A stretch of 7,086 nt of DNA from Treponema sp. (GTDB lineage Bacteria; Spirochaetota; Spirochaetia; Treponematales; Breznakiellaceae): positions 1-7,086 of the forward strand of contig JAISOR010000131.1 of the NCBI GenBank assembly GCA_031275535.1. The letters run 5' to 3'. The notes under the pieces were generated by a model that was given only the letters and a program-made list of their open reading frames with translations, did no database searches and was not told where the DNA came from. Shown in pieces: positions 1 through 5,671 of this stretch (position 1 is the stretch's first letter; each line of letters opens with the position of its first letter). The translations under genes were made by a program, and so were the position numbers.

Positions 1-139
1 AGTCATAAATTCGTATCAAAAAATGGAATAAATTCCCACTTGGGTATTTATGTCCGATTTTTCCCTGTTTTGGTTCCCTTTTTATACTATTTTTAGCCAC
101 CATATTCCCGGAAGAGCCGAATTTCACTGTCCAATGCCA
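1..139. other. AT-rich left edge, no confirmed gene
   Basis: This stretch is visibly richer in A and T than the rest of the window and shows neither the continuation of the IS5-type transposase nor a second terminal repeat. On the minus strand a reading frame opens with ATG at 103 and stays open for 34 codons to the window edge, with a lysine-rich start (MVAKNSIKREPKQGK). It lies in the same frame as the transposase fragment, beyond its TAG stop. There is no convincing ribosome binding site, so it may be the start of a gene outside the window or chance. The base composition suggests DNA of another origin joined to the IS remnant. Confidence 0.3.
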
Positions 140-535
140 CTACAACTTCATCTTCCCCACCGCTTCCCGTGCCAAAGGCGCTTTGTTCATACAACCGTCT
201 GCACTCAGCCATGTCCAGTCGATGCCCGTGGCTTCGTCATCGTTTTCCAGTCCGGCAATCCACAGGGCCTGGAAGAACCCCTGTTCACACCAAAACCGGA
301 AATACCGGTGGATGGAGCTTGCCGCTCCATATGTTTTGAGTATCGCCTTCCACTGGATTCCGGTACGCAGGACATAGAAAATCGCCTCAAACACTTTGCG
401 GGGGTCCATAGCAGGACGGCCCCCTCCCGGTTTCCGGCGGTATTCCCTGGCGGTCTCGCGCCCACTTTTCGGTATTAACGGCCGGGCGGCTTCCCAAAAT
501 GCGTCGGTTATTTCCCATAAGTACCGCTGCTTCAT
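140..535 (-). pseudogene. IS5-family transposase, N-terminal fragment
   Basis: The 131-residue product matches the N-terminal half of IS5-family transposases (the DUF4096-type domain). It starts with a tryptophan-containing 'LWEITDAFWEAARPLIP' segment, followed by 'GGGRPAMDPRKVFEAIFYVLRTGIQW' in two conserved blocks, then 'YGAASSIHRYFRFW'. Near residue 113 comes 'SADGCMNKAPLAREAVGK', which carries the first catalytic Asp of the DDE triad (D113-G-C). Complete family members continue with an 'NPTDRGK'-like block and the remaining acidic residues. Here the sequence changes after AVGK, reads MKL and stops, and no frame in 1-139 supplies the missing part. The start at 535 is supported by GGAGG a few bases upstream. 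Catalysis is not expected. A two-ORF element using frameshifting could have a short first ORF, but a second ORF is absent. Confidence 0.82.
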
Positions 536-591
536 TCGATCCCTCCTGGTTTCATATCGGCATCCAGGGGAAATTATTTAGGGACAAGCCC
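150..591 (-). mobile_element. Remnant of an IS5-type insertion sequence (one end only)
   Basis: The element's upstream end is placed at about 591, where the minus strand reads GGGCTTGTCCCTAAATAAT and the response-regulator reading frame ends abruptly. From there to the transposase start codon is about 55 bases, a normal leader length for such elements. The other end is not in the window: similarity to the transposase stops near 150 and no inverted copy of the terminal sequence appears in 1-150. The left boundary is therefore approximate. Family assignment comes from the transposase. The TGA just before the end would fit the TNA target of the IS1031 subgroup, but one end cannot prove it. Confidence 0.65.
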
Positions 592-1447
592 TCAGCCGCT
601 TGATATCCGCAAACGGATCCAAGGGGGGAGGAAAAATTTCCCATCGGGGAATTTCCATGTCCTCCATACCCTGTAGCAGGGCGGCCAGAACCAGGCGCAG
701 TTTTATATGGTACTCGTCTATGGTAAGGGGCGTGTTCTTAAAATAGTCGGTCATGGCCCGGATATGCCGGCGGGCTTCCTCCCCGGCGCCGATCTTGAGG
801 GCCGACACGATCCCCCTGCACCAGCCGGGATGAGTCCCTCCTCCCCTGGAAGGGTCGGTTTTCCCCATCACCTCCCGGTAAGCGGTAATGCCGAACTTCT
901 CCCGGAGTAAACCCCAGGCCAGGGCCTCGTAGGCAAGCCGCTCCAGGATGGTATTCCGGTCCAGCCGCCCTTCGATGAGGTGGACCAGGAACCGTTCCCG
1001 CAGGAGGGGGATGCTCTCGGCGAGCTGTTTTTTGATATGCTCCAGGTCCCGCCGGCTCTCCTGTTCCGCGTCCAGGGTTTGCTTGAGTTTGGTGAGGACG
1101 TTTTTGAATTCCCCGGGGCTTATGGGCTTTACGATATAATCGTAGACCTGGAGCCGCAGGGCCTTGCGGGCATACTCAAAATCATCATACCCGGAGATGA
1201 TGAGAACCTTGGTATCGGCCAGCGCCGAAAGCAGCCGGTCCGCCAGGGCAAGACCGTCCATAAAGGGCATATTGATATCGGTCATCACCACATCGGGCCG
1301 GATCCGCTCGGCTAATTCCAGGGCCTCAAAACCATTGGCACGGGCCCCGGCAAAGGAGAAACCCAGGTCTTCCCAGGGAATGGTATCCCGGATGCCTTCC
1401 CTGATTTCCGGCTCGTCATCTACCAGTACAAAGGAATACCGGCTCAT
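578..1447 (-). CDS. YesN-like response regulator, C-terminally truncated by an IS
   Basis: Residues 1-120 form a CheY-type receiver. The acidic pair is D10-D11, the phosphoacceptor is D57 in 'VVMTDINMPFMDG', the switch residue is S85 in 'VLIISGYDDF', the aromatic is Y104 and the lysine is K107 in 'YDYIVKPIS'. This motif wording is typical of YesN/AraC-type regulators paired with YesM-like sensor kinases. A helical linker follows (about 120-160), then a segment like the middle of YesN proteins (about 205-265). The usual C-terminal AraC helix-turn-helix is missing: the protein ends at 289 with 'DIKRLRACP', whose last codons come from the IS end. The middle also looks shorter than in relatives, around residues 178-205, perhaps an internal deletion. 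The start follows an AAGGGGCAGG site and lies 20 bases after the OPT gene, so the two are probably cotranscribed. It could still be phosphorylated but should not bind DNA as a normal YesN does. Confidence 0.85.
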   Translation of the reverse strand: MSRYSFVLVDDEPEIREGIRDTIPWEDLGFSFAGARANGFEALELAERIRPDVVMTDINMPFMDGLALADRLLSALADTKVLIISGYDDFEYARKALRLQVYDYIVKPISPGEFKNVLTKLKQTLDAEQESRRDLEHIKKQLAESIPLLRERFLVHLIEGRLDRNTILERLAYEALAWGLLREKFGITAYREVMGKTDPSRGGGTHPGWCRGIVSALKIGAGEEARRHIRAMTDYFKNTPLTIDEYHIKLRLVLAALLQGMEDMEIPRWEIFPPPLDPFADIKRLRACP

Positions 1448-1467
1448 ACCTGCCCCTTGATAGGGCG

Positions 1468-3135
1468 CTAAAGCCCCGCCAGGCCGGCGGCGGCCTGACA
1501 GATAGCGATGATGACCCCCATAACCGCCTCGCCCCCCAACAGGCCCGAGGAGATAACCAGCCCGCTTCCCCCTTTATCCCACCCCGGGGCGGCCTTTGCC
1601 AGGATAAAACGGAACCCCCCGCCGATAAAGGCGGTCAGGGACAGGTAGAAGGGCAGATATACCCCCAGACCCAGGGTCATCACCGGGAAATTTACCACGT
1701 AAAGGATACATCCCGCCCCAAGGCCAACGATAAAAGAAGGCACATGGGGAATGCCCCCCACCATGGCCGCCACCGCGCCCGCCTGGGGAGCGGCAAACAT
1801 TTCCCCCGGGCCAAAGGCCGAAGGTCCATAGGCGGTGATGAGCATATAAAAACTGCCCACCGAGACCACGGCGCCTATAAGACCGCCGATACATTCGGCG
1901 ATCCACTGGGCTTTGGGATCGGACTTTAAAATGTACCCGGATTTGAAGTCGTTCATCACGTCCCCCACCAGCCCGCAGGCAATAGCCACCACCGCGGCAA
2001 CAAAAAAAGCCCCGGTTTGGCCGATGGAGGAAACCGCCTTGGCGGCCAGGAGGATAATGATGCCGAAAACCTCCATGGGGTTAATCCCCGACTGCCCCGC
2101 CACCTGGGCGGACATGGCCGTGGCCAGCCATACCCCCAGGATCGTGACGAGGCTGGGGATCAGCCCCATGCCGCAGATCGTGGTGAACAGAATCGCCAGC
2201 AGCGCCATCACGACGGGCGCCCAGCGGAGGCTGATAAATCCCCCGGAAATAACCTGTCTGCTGAAAAGGGGCCCGAAGATCTCCCGGGCCTTGGGCAGGA
2301 TCCCCTTGACGATGATCCCCAGGCCGGTGCCCACCATCAGGCCTATCCCCAGGGAGGATTTGATCCCCGCGGCAAGTTCGGGGCTGAGGAACCCCGTGGA
2401 CACCGCGCCGATCAGGATGCCGAAATCGCCGAAAAGCGCCCCCAGGAACCAAACGCCGATGGCCAGGGGGCCGATGATATAACCCACGGAGATAAGCATG
2501 GGGGAAAGCCATACCCCCCCCAGGGAGCCGAAACGCGCCATGCTCCGGTTCATCAGGGCCGCGGGGATAATGGTTTTACCCGAAACAGCGGGGATACCAT
2601 CCCGGAGGAAGGTAAACAACCCCGCGGCACCCAGGGAGGAAAAGAGGATCTTTGATTTTTCACCCCCCTCATCCCCGACGATGAGGGTTTCCGCGGCGGC
2701 CTGCCCCATGGGATAGGGCAGTTTTTGGGTTACCACAAAATACTTGCGGGTAAGGGCGGTAAAGATCAGCCCCAGGACCACGCCCCCTAAAACCACAAAA
2801 AACAACTGGAGGAAGTTGACCCGGGCGCTTTTGTCCAGCATGTAGATCCCCGGAATGGTAAAGGCCAGGCCCCCCGCGGTCATGGCCCCCGCAGACATGG
2901 CGGTATGGGTAACGTTGATTTCGTTGATGTTACTGTTTTTAAAAAATTTCAAAAAAAACATGGATACCAGAGCCACAAAGATGATGGGCCAGGGCAGGGC
3001 CCCCAGTTTCAAGGCCACATACATGGAGCTCATAGTAAGAACAACGGCCCCGGCGGCGCCGATGATCATCCCCCGTACCGTTAATTGGTCTTTAAATGAA
3101 ACCGCGTATTTTACCTTACCCTTCTCTTCCTCCAT
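1468..3135 (-). CDS. OPT/YSL-family oligopeptide or metal-chelate transporter
   Basis: This is a 555-residue polytopic inner-membrane protein with about a dozen or more hydrophobic segments. Family landmarks, in order: 'NINEINVTHTAMSAGAMTAG' (about 69-88), 'KLPYPMGQAAAETL' (138-151), 'GQSGINPMEVFGI' (347-359), 'GDVMNDFKSGYIL' (391-403) and 'LGVYLPFYLSLTAFIGGG' (490-507). These are typical of the OPT superfamily, secondary proton-coupled importers of oligopeptides, glutathione-like peptides or metal chelates. The substrate cannot be told from sequence. Length fits the shorter bacterial members, and both ends look complete. The start at 3135 is supported by GAGGAGGGG five bases upstream. No clear promoter was found in the 240-base leader, which is rich in inverted repeats. 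The truncated response regulator follows 20 bases downstream. A run of eight G encodes L205-G-G-V208 and is a possible slippage site. Confidence 0.92.
   Translation of the reverse strand: MEEEKGKVKYAVSFKDQLTVRGMIIGAAGAVVLTMSSMYVALKLGALPWPIIFVALVSMFFLKFFKNSNINEINVTHTAMSAGAMTAGGLAFTIPGIYMLDKSARVNFLQLFFVVLGGVVLGLIFTALTRKYFVVTQKLPYPMGQAAAETLIVGDEGGEKSKILFSSLGAAGLFTFLRDGIPAVSGKTIIPAALMNRSMARFGSLGGVWLSPMLISVGYIIGPLAIGVWFLGALFGDFGILIGAVSTGFLSPELAAGIKSSLGIGLMVGTGLGIIVKGILPKAREIFGPLFSRQVISGGFISLRWAPVVMALLAILFTTICGMGLIPSLVTILGVWLATAMSAQVAGQSGINPMEVFGIIILLAAKAVSSIGQTGAFFVAAVVAIACGLVGDVMNDFKSGYILKSDPKAQWIAECIGGLIGAVVSVGSFYMLITAYGPSAFGPGEMFAAPQAGAVAAMVGGIPHVPSFIVGLGAGCILYVVNFPVMTLGLGVYLPFYLSLTAFIGGGFRFILAKAAPGWDKGGSGLVISSGLLGGEAVMGVIIAICQAAAGLAGL
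2514..2521 (-). repeat. G8 homopolymer inside the OPT gene
   Basis: Eight consecutive C on the plus strand read as eight G in the coding strand, at codons 205-208 (Leu-Gly-Gly-Val). A one-base slip would shift the frame in the first half of the transporter. Gly-Gly written as GGG GGG is common in this window, so the tract may simply reflect codon preference. Confidence 0.9.
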
Positions 3136-3164
3136 AGATACCCCTCCTCGGGTACTGACTCATG

Positions 3165-3183
3165 GGGCTTGTTCGACAAGCCC
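3165..3183. repeat. Palindrome GGGCTTGT-TCG-ACAAGCCC
   Basis: A perfect eight-base-pair inverted repeat with a three-base loop lies about 30 bases upstream of the OPT start codon. Its minus-strand reading begins GGGCTTGTC, the same nine bases as the end of the IS5-type element at 591. It lacks a T-tract and is too close to the OPT start codon to be an obvious terminator for the rrf2 genes. Confidence 0.75.
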
Positions 3184-3340
3184 TTGGCCGTCTGGTCCCG
3201 CAATTTCCCGCCAACGAACCTTCGGTTTGCGGGCGGCAGCATTGCGGTTTTTTAACGGGTTCTCAGGTTAAAGCCTTGCGAAACCGCATTTTCAGCTGAA
3301 CAGGGAACTATCCGCCGTCTCTTTCCGCGGAATTAAGGGG

Positions 3341-3371
3341 CTTCCCCAAAACCCGGTTGGTTTTGGGAAAG
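3341..3371 (-). terminator. Palindromic repeat after the second rrf2, possible terminator
   Basis: The arms CTTCCCCAAAACC and GGTTTTGGGAAAG pair over 12 of 13 positions around a five-base loop. The hairpin begins a few bases after the stop codon at 3376. It belongs to the same repeat family as the hairpins near 4261, 6971 and 7048. Without a clean T-tract after the stem, its role as a Rho-independent terminator is uncertain. It could equally protect mRNA 3' ends or be a REP-like repeat. Confidence 0.55.
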
Positions 3372-3375
3372 GTCC

Positions 3376-3810
3376 TTATATAAAATACATATAGGAATCA
3401 TCGGGGTCCACGGTCCCCACCACCGAAGCCAGGGTTTTCCGGTCTATTACCTGGGCGATCCGGTCGTTGAGGCGGTCAAAAACCGTGAGACGGATACAGC
3501 GCTGGAGTTTGGTCTCCGGGACGGAAGGCAGGGGGGGATCAACCACCCGCATATCCCCTTCCAGTTCCCGCAGAACATCCCCGATGATAATGTCCTGGGG
3601 ACGCTGGGCCAAGGCATATCCCCCGGAAGCGCCCTTGACCGAGCGGATAAAACCGGAACGCCGGAGGATCACCGCCACCTGTTCCAGGTAACGGACGGAT
3701 ATGTCCTGCCGTTCCGCCACGCTGGCCAGGGCCACATGGGGTTCCTCCATATGTTCCGCCAGGTCGATGAGGAGCCGCATCCCATAACGCCCCCGGGTCG
3801 AAATTTTCAT
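3376..3810 (-). CDS. Rrf2-family regulator lacking the Fe-S cysteine set
   Basis: The 144-residue product is a typical Rrf2 winged helix-turn-helix repressor. It has the N-terminal signature 'MKISTRGRYGMRLLIDLA', a recognition region 'DISVRYLEQVAVILRRSGFI' (about 36-55), the wing 'SVKGASGGYALAQRP' (57-71) and a C-terminal dimerisation helix 'CIRLTVFDRLNDRI'. Only one cysteine remains, C105, aligned with the third cluster ligand of the upstream paralogue; the other two positions are P92 and E99. It therefore should not bind an IscR-like cluster and may act like CymR, which has no cluster, or as a partner of its neighbour. Its ATG overlaps the upstream stop as ATGA, with GGAG about nine bases before, so translation is probably coupled. 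The target is unknown; sulfur metabolism is inferred from context. Confidence 0.9.
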   Translation of the reverse strand: MKISTRGRYGMRLLIDLAEHMEEPHVALASVAERQDISVRYLEQVAVILRRSGFIRSVKGASGGYALAQRPQDIIIGDVLRELEGDMRVVDPPLPSVPETKLQRCIRLTVFDRLNDRIAQVIDRKTLASVVGTVDPDDSYMYFI

Positions 3811-4241
3811 ATGGCGTACTCCAGCCTGTCCATGGCATAGTAGGCCTCCACCAGATCCGTGAGGGTGATGGAATCCACGCAGTCGCTTATTTCATGGTAA
3901 AGCTCACTCCAGGTATGCCGGCTGATACAGTAAGCCTCCGCGGGGCAGCTCATGGAATTTACCACGCAGGATACCGGCTCCAGGGGCCCCTCCACGGCTC
4001 GTAAAATATCCCCCACGGTGATCCTGTCCGGTTCCTTCCCCAGCAGATACCCTCCCTGGGGTCCCCGGATGCCCCGGATTATCCCGGCCTTTCTGAGGGG
4101 GATAAAAAGCTGTTCCAGGTAGCCGTCGGAAATACCGGTATGCTCCGCGATTGTCCGGGTACTGCAATATTCCCCCCCGGGAAGCAAGGCCATATACAAA
4201 AGGGCCTCCAGGGAATAACGGCCTTTCGTTGAAATTCTCAT
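3807..4241 (-). CDS. Rrf2-family regulator with IscR-like cysteines
   Basis: This 144-residue Rrf2 protein starts 'MRISTKGRYSLEALLYMA' and has the recognition region 'GISDGYLEQLFIPLRKAGII' (36-55) and the wing 'GIRGPQGGYLLGKEP' (57-71). C92, C99 and C105 in 'SCVVNSMSCPAEAYC' give a C-X6-C-X5-C pattern, close to the C-X5-C-X5-C of IscR that holds a [2Fe-2S] cluster. Cluster binding and redox or Fe-S sensing are therefore likely but unproven. C26 and C121 are further cysteines. An AAGGAGGAG site lies directly upstream of the start. The gene is 166 bases after metI and overlaps the next rrf2 by four bases. The two proteins have equal length and align without gaps over most of their length, which suggests an old tandem duplication. 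Confidence 0.91.
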   Translation of the reverse strand: MRISTKGRYSLEALLYMALLPGGEYCSTRTIAEHTGISDGYLEQLFIPLRKAGIIRGIRGPQGGYLLGKEPDRITVGDILRAVEGPLEPVSCVVNSMSCPAEAYCISRHTWSELYHEISDCVDSITLTDLVEAYYAMDRLEYAI

Positions 4242-4244
4242 ACA

Positions 4245-4253
4245 CTCCTCCTT
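4245..4253 (-). promoter_or_regulatory. Strong ribosome binding site of the first rrf2
   Basis: The minus strand reads AAGGAGGAG-TGT-ATG. This near-perfect Shine-Dalgarno sequence fixes the start at 4241 and suggests that the coupled pair is translated well. Confidence 0.8.
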
Positions 4254-4260
4254 TTTAAAT

Positions 4261-4298
4261 GAGCTTGCTCCAAAATCCGGCTGGTTTTGGGCAGGCTC
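4261..4298. repeat. Long imperfect palindromic repeat
   Basis: The outer arms GAGCTTGCTC and GGGCAGGCTC pair over ten positions including G-T pairs. After a one-base bulge, CCAAAA pairs with TTTTGG around a short CCGGCTGG centre. The core CCAAAA..CC/GG..TTTTGG and the AGAGCC flank (minus strand) are shared with the repeat at 7048-7084. It lies about 10 bases upstream of the rrf2 ribosome binding site. Confidence 0.7.
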
Positions 4299-4301
4299 TG
4301 A

Positions 4302-4329
4302 GAAAAACCGGTCAAAAACCCGGTTTTCC
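4302..4329 (-). terminator. Probable terminator after metI
   Basis: On the minus strand AAAACCGG pairs perfectly with CCGGTTTT across an eight-base loop. The 3' arm runs into TTTTTCTC, giving a short T-tract, which fits a weak Rho-independent terminator for metC-metI. Readthrough into the rrf2 genes remains possible. Confidence 0.5.
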
Positions 4330-4346
4330 GCTCATCCACCATTCCC

Positions 4347-4357
4347 GTCATAATGAC
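4347..4357. promoter_or_regulatory. Perfect dyad GTCATAATGAC upstream of the rrf2 pair
   Basis: A perfect 11-base palindrome lies between metI and the first rrf2, about 105 bases before the rrf2 start. Its composition differs from the AAAACC-type repeats around it. It could be an operator for autoregulation, but I found no clear promoter next to it and no second copy. Confidence 0.3.
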
Positions 4358-4365
4358 TCTCCCCG

Positions 4366-4398
4366 CCCCAAGGCTCCCCGCGAAACGGGTTCTTGGGG
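4366..4398. repeat. Nested hairpin directly after metI
   Basis: CCCCAAG pairs with CTTGGGG, enclosing an inner stem CCCG-CGAAA-CGGG. It begins ten bases after the metI stop. An alternative hairpin uses GGGTTC (4387-4392) and GAACCC (4401-4406), so the two structures exclude each other. There is no T-tract; it may stabilise the metC-metI mRNA 3' end. Confidence 0.55.
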
Positions 4399-4407
4399 GT
4401 GAACCCT

Positions 4408-5577
4408 TCACAACGAATTAAAGGCCGCGTCCAAATCGGCGATAATATCCCCGGGGGCTTCAATCCCCACGGAAAGCCGCATAAGCCGGTCATTCACCCC
4501 GGCGGAAAGCCGCATGGCCTCAGGAATCGCCCCGTGGGTCTGGACCAAGGGATAGGTCAACAGGGATTCCACCCCCCCTAAACTTTCGGCAAAGAGGATC
4601 AGGGACACCTTTTGTAAAATGCCGGCCACGTCATCCCGGTTTTTAAGGTAAAAGGAAATCATGCCCCCATGGCCCCGGGCCTGGGAACAGGACAGTTGGT
4701 ACTGGGGATGATCCGTAAAGCCCGGATAAAAGACCCGCTCCACCCGGGGATGTTCCCGGAGCCACCGGGCGATCCGGAGGGCGTTCGACTCGTGCCGTTC
4801 CATCCGCAGGGCCAGGGTTTTGATCCCCCGGAGTACCAGCCACGCATCAAGGGGCGCCAGGACGGCCCCTTCGCTTTTCTGGGCATTCCGCAGGGGTTCC
4901 TCAAAAATATCGTTATCATGGACAATAAATCCCGAAAGGGTATCGTTATGGCCGGCAAGGTATTTGGTACCGCTATGGACCACCAGATCCGCCCCCAGCT
5001 TGAGGGGATTCTGAAAATAGGGGGAAAGGAAGGTGTTGTCTACGACAAGATACCCCCCGCGGTTATGGATAAGCTCCCCGCAGCGCCGGATATCGGTAAC
5101 CTTCATCATGGGGTTGGAGGGGGTTTCGACAAAGACGGCCTTGGTTTCGGGACGGAGCTCCGCCTCCACCAGGCTGAGGTCGCTGGAATCCACCCAGGAG
5201 AAGGAGAAGCCGTACCGTTCATAATACTCATGGAAGAGGCGGTAGGTCCCCCCGTAAAGGTCCTCGGAGACGATGAGGTGGTCCCCGGGTTTGAAGAGTT
5301 TTATGATAGCGGAAATCGCCCCCATACCGGAGGCAAAGGCCAGGCCGGATCCGCCCCCCTCAATAAGGGCCAGGGTACGCTCCAACTCTGTCCTGGTGGG
5401 ATTGATACTCCGGGAATAGTCGTATCCCGTGGACTTATACAGCCCCGGGTGCCTGAAGGTGGAACTTTGATAAATGGGGGTGGTCACCGCACCGGTGACC
5501 GGATCAAAAGGGGTCGCTCCATGTACCAGGAGGGTTTCCAAAGCCAAAGGGCCGGTACAATGGGGTTCTTCTTTCAT
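4408..5577 (-). CDS. metI: MetI-type cystathionine gamma-synthase / O-acetylhomoserine thiol-lyase
   Basis: This 389-residue cytosolic PLP enzyme belongs to the Cys/Met metabolism family. Y54 and R56 (in 'YDYSRSINPTR') bind the phosphate of the neighbouring subunit's PLP, Y108 ('EDLYGGTYR') stacks on the ring, D180 ('VVDNTF') binds the pyridine nitrogen, and S202 and the Schiff-base lysine K205 lie in 'VVHSGTKYLAGH'. E331 in 'AESLGGVES' is the glutamate usual in gamma-synthases and gamma-lyases. 'TYPLVQTHGAIPEAMRLSAG' and 'SVGIE' resemble Bacillus MetI. The expected reaction joins an activated homoserine with cysteine to give cystathionine, or with sulfide to give homocysteine. There is no Cys at the methionine gamma-lyase position after LYG. 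AGGAG precedes the start by six bases. It follows metC after 94 bases. Exact acyl donor and gamma-synthase versus gamma-lyase activity are not certain. Confidence 0.85.
   Translation of the reverse strand: MKEEPHCTGPLALETLLVHGATPFDPVTGAVTTPIYQSSTFRHPGLYKSTGYDYSRSINPTRTELERTLALIEGGGSGLAFASGMGAISAIIKLFKPGDHLIVSEDLYGGTYRLFHEYYERYGFSFSWVDSSDLSLVEAELRPETKAVFVETPSNPMMKVTDIRRCGELIHNRGGYLVVDNTFLSPYFQNPLKLGADLVVHSGTKYLAGHNDTLSGFIVHDNDIFEEPLRNAQKSEGAVLAPLDAWLVLRGIKTLALRMERHESNALRIARWLREHPRVERVFYPGFTDHPQYQLSCSQARGHGGMISFYLKNRDDVAGILQKVSLILFAESLGGVESLLTYPLVQTHGAIPEAMRLSAGVNDRLMRLSVGIEAPGDIIADLDAAFNSL
4572..4578 (-). repeat. G7 tract in metI
   Basis: Seven G in the coding strand encode the Gly-Gly-Val of the conserved 'SLGGVES' motif. 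The same motif in metC carries G8, so the position is homologous in the two paralogues. Confidence 0.85.
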
Positions 5578-5606
5578 GGCAGGCTCCTGTCAAATGATCT
5601 CAGGCC

Positions 5607-5636
5607 GCGGTTTCAGAACTGAAGTTTTGAAACCGC
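5607..5636. repeat. 13-bp hairpin between metC and metI
   Basis: GCGGTTTCAGAAC pairs with GTTTTGAAACCGC across a TGAA loop, with one G-T pair. The minus strand contains AAAACTTCAG, also found in the loop region of the repeat at 6971-6999. There is no T-tract, so it is unlikely to be a full terminator. It lies about 30 bases upstream of the metI start and could mark an mRNA processing or stability point. Confidence 0.7.
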
Positions 5637-5671
5637 CTCAAATAATAGCTTCATGGTTCCTCATAAACCGG

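Larger units (their letters stand above)
3136..3375. other. Repeat-rich gap between the Rrf2 pair and the OPT gene
   Basis: This 240-base gap holds no gene. It contains a long hairpin just after the second rrf2 stop (3341-3371), a palindrome at 3165-3183, and a dyad TTTAAC-N10-GTTAAA at 3251-3272. The dyad is nested inside GCGGTTT (3244-3250) and AAACCGC (3281-3287). There is also a hairpin with arms CCCGC/GCGGG around 3207-3233. I could not find a convincing -35/-10 pair for the OPT gene, so it may have a weak promoter here or be read from upstream. Confidence 0.6.

Noticed and set aside
1..103. Open stretch 'GKIGHKY' as the continuation of the IS5 transposase
   Set aside because: It slightly resembles the 'DRGKxGxK' block but is displaced by about 38 codons beyond a stop, and nothing around it fits.
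2017..2655. 212-codon plus-strand open frame opposite the OPT gene
   Set aside because: Low-complexity, charged product antisense to conserved transmembrane segments; a shadow frame.
4669..5622. 317-codon plus-strand open frame opposite metI
   Set aside because: It mirrors the metI coding sequence and has no recognisable motif or good ribosome binding site.
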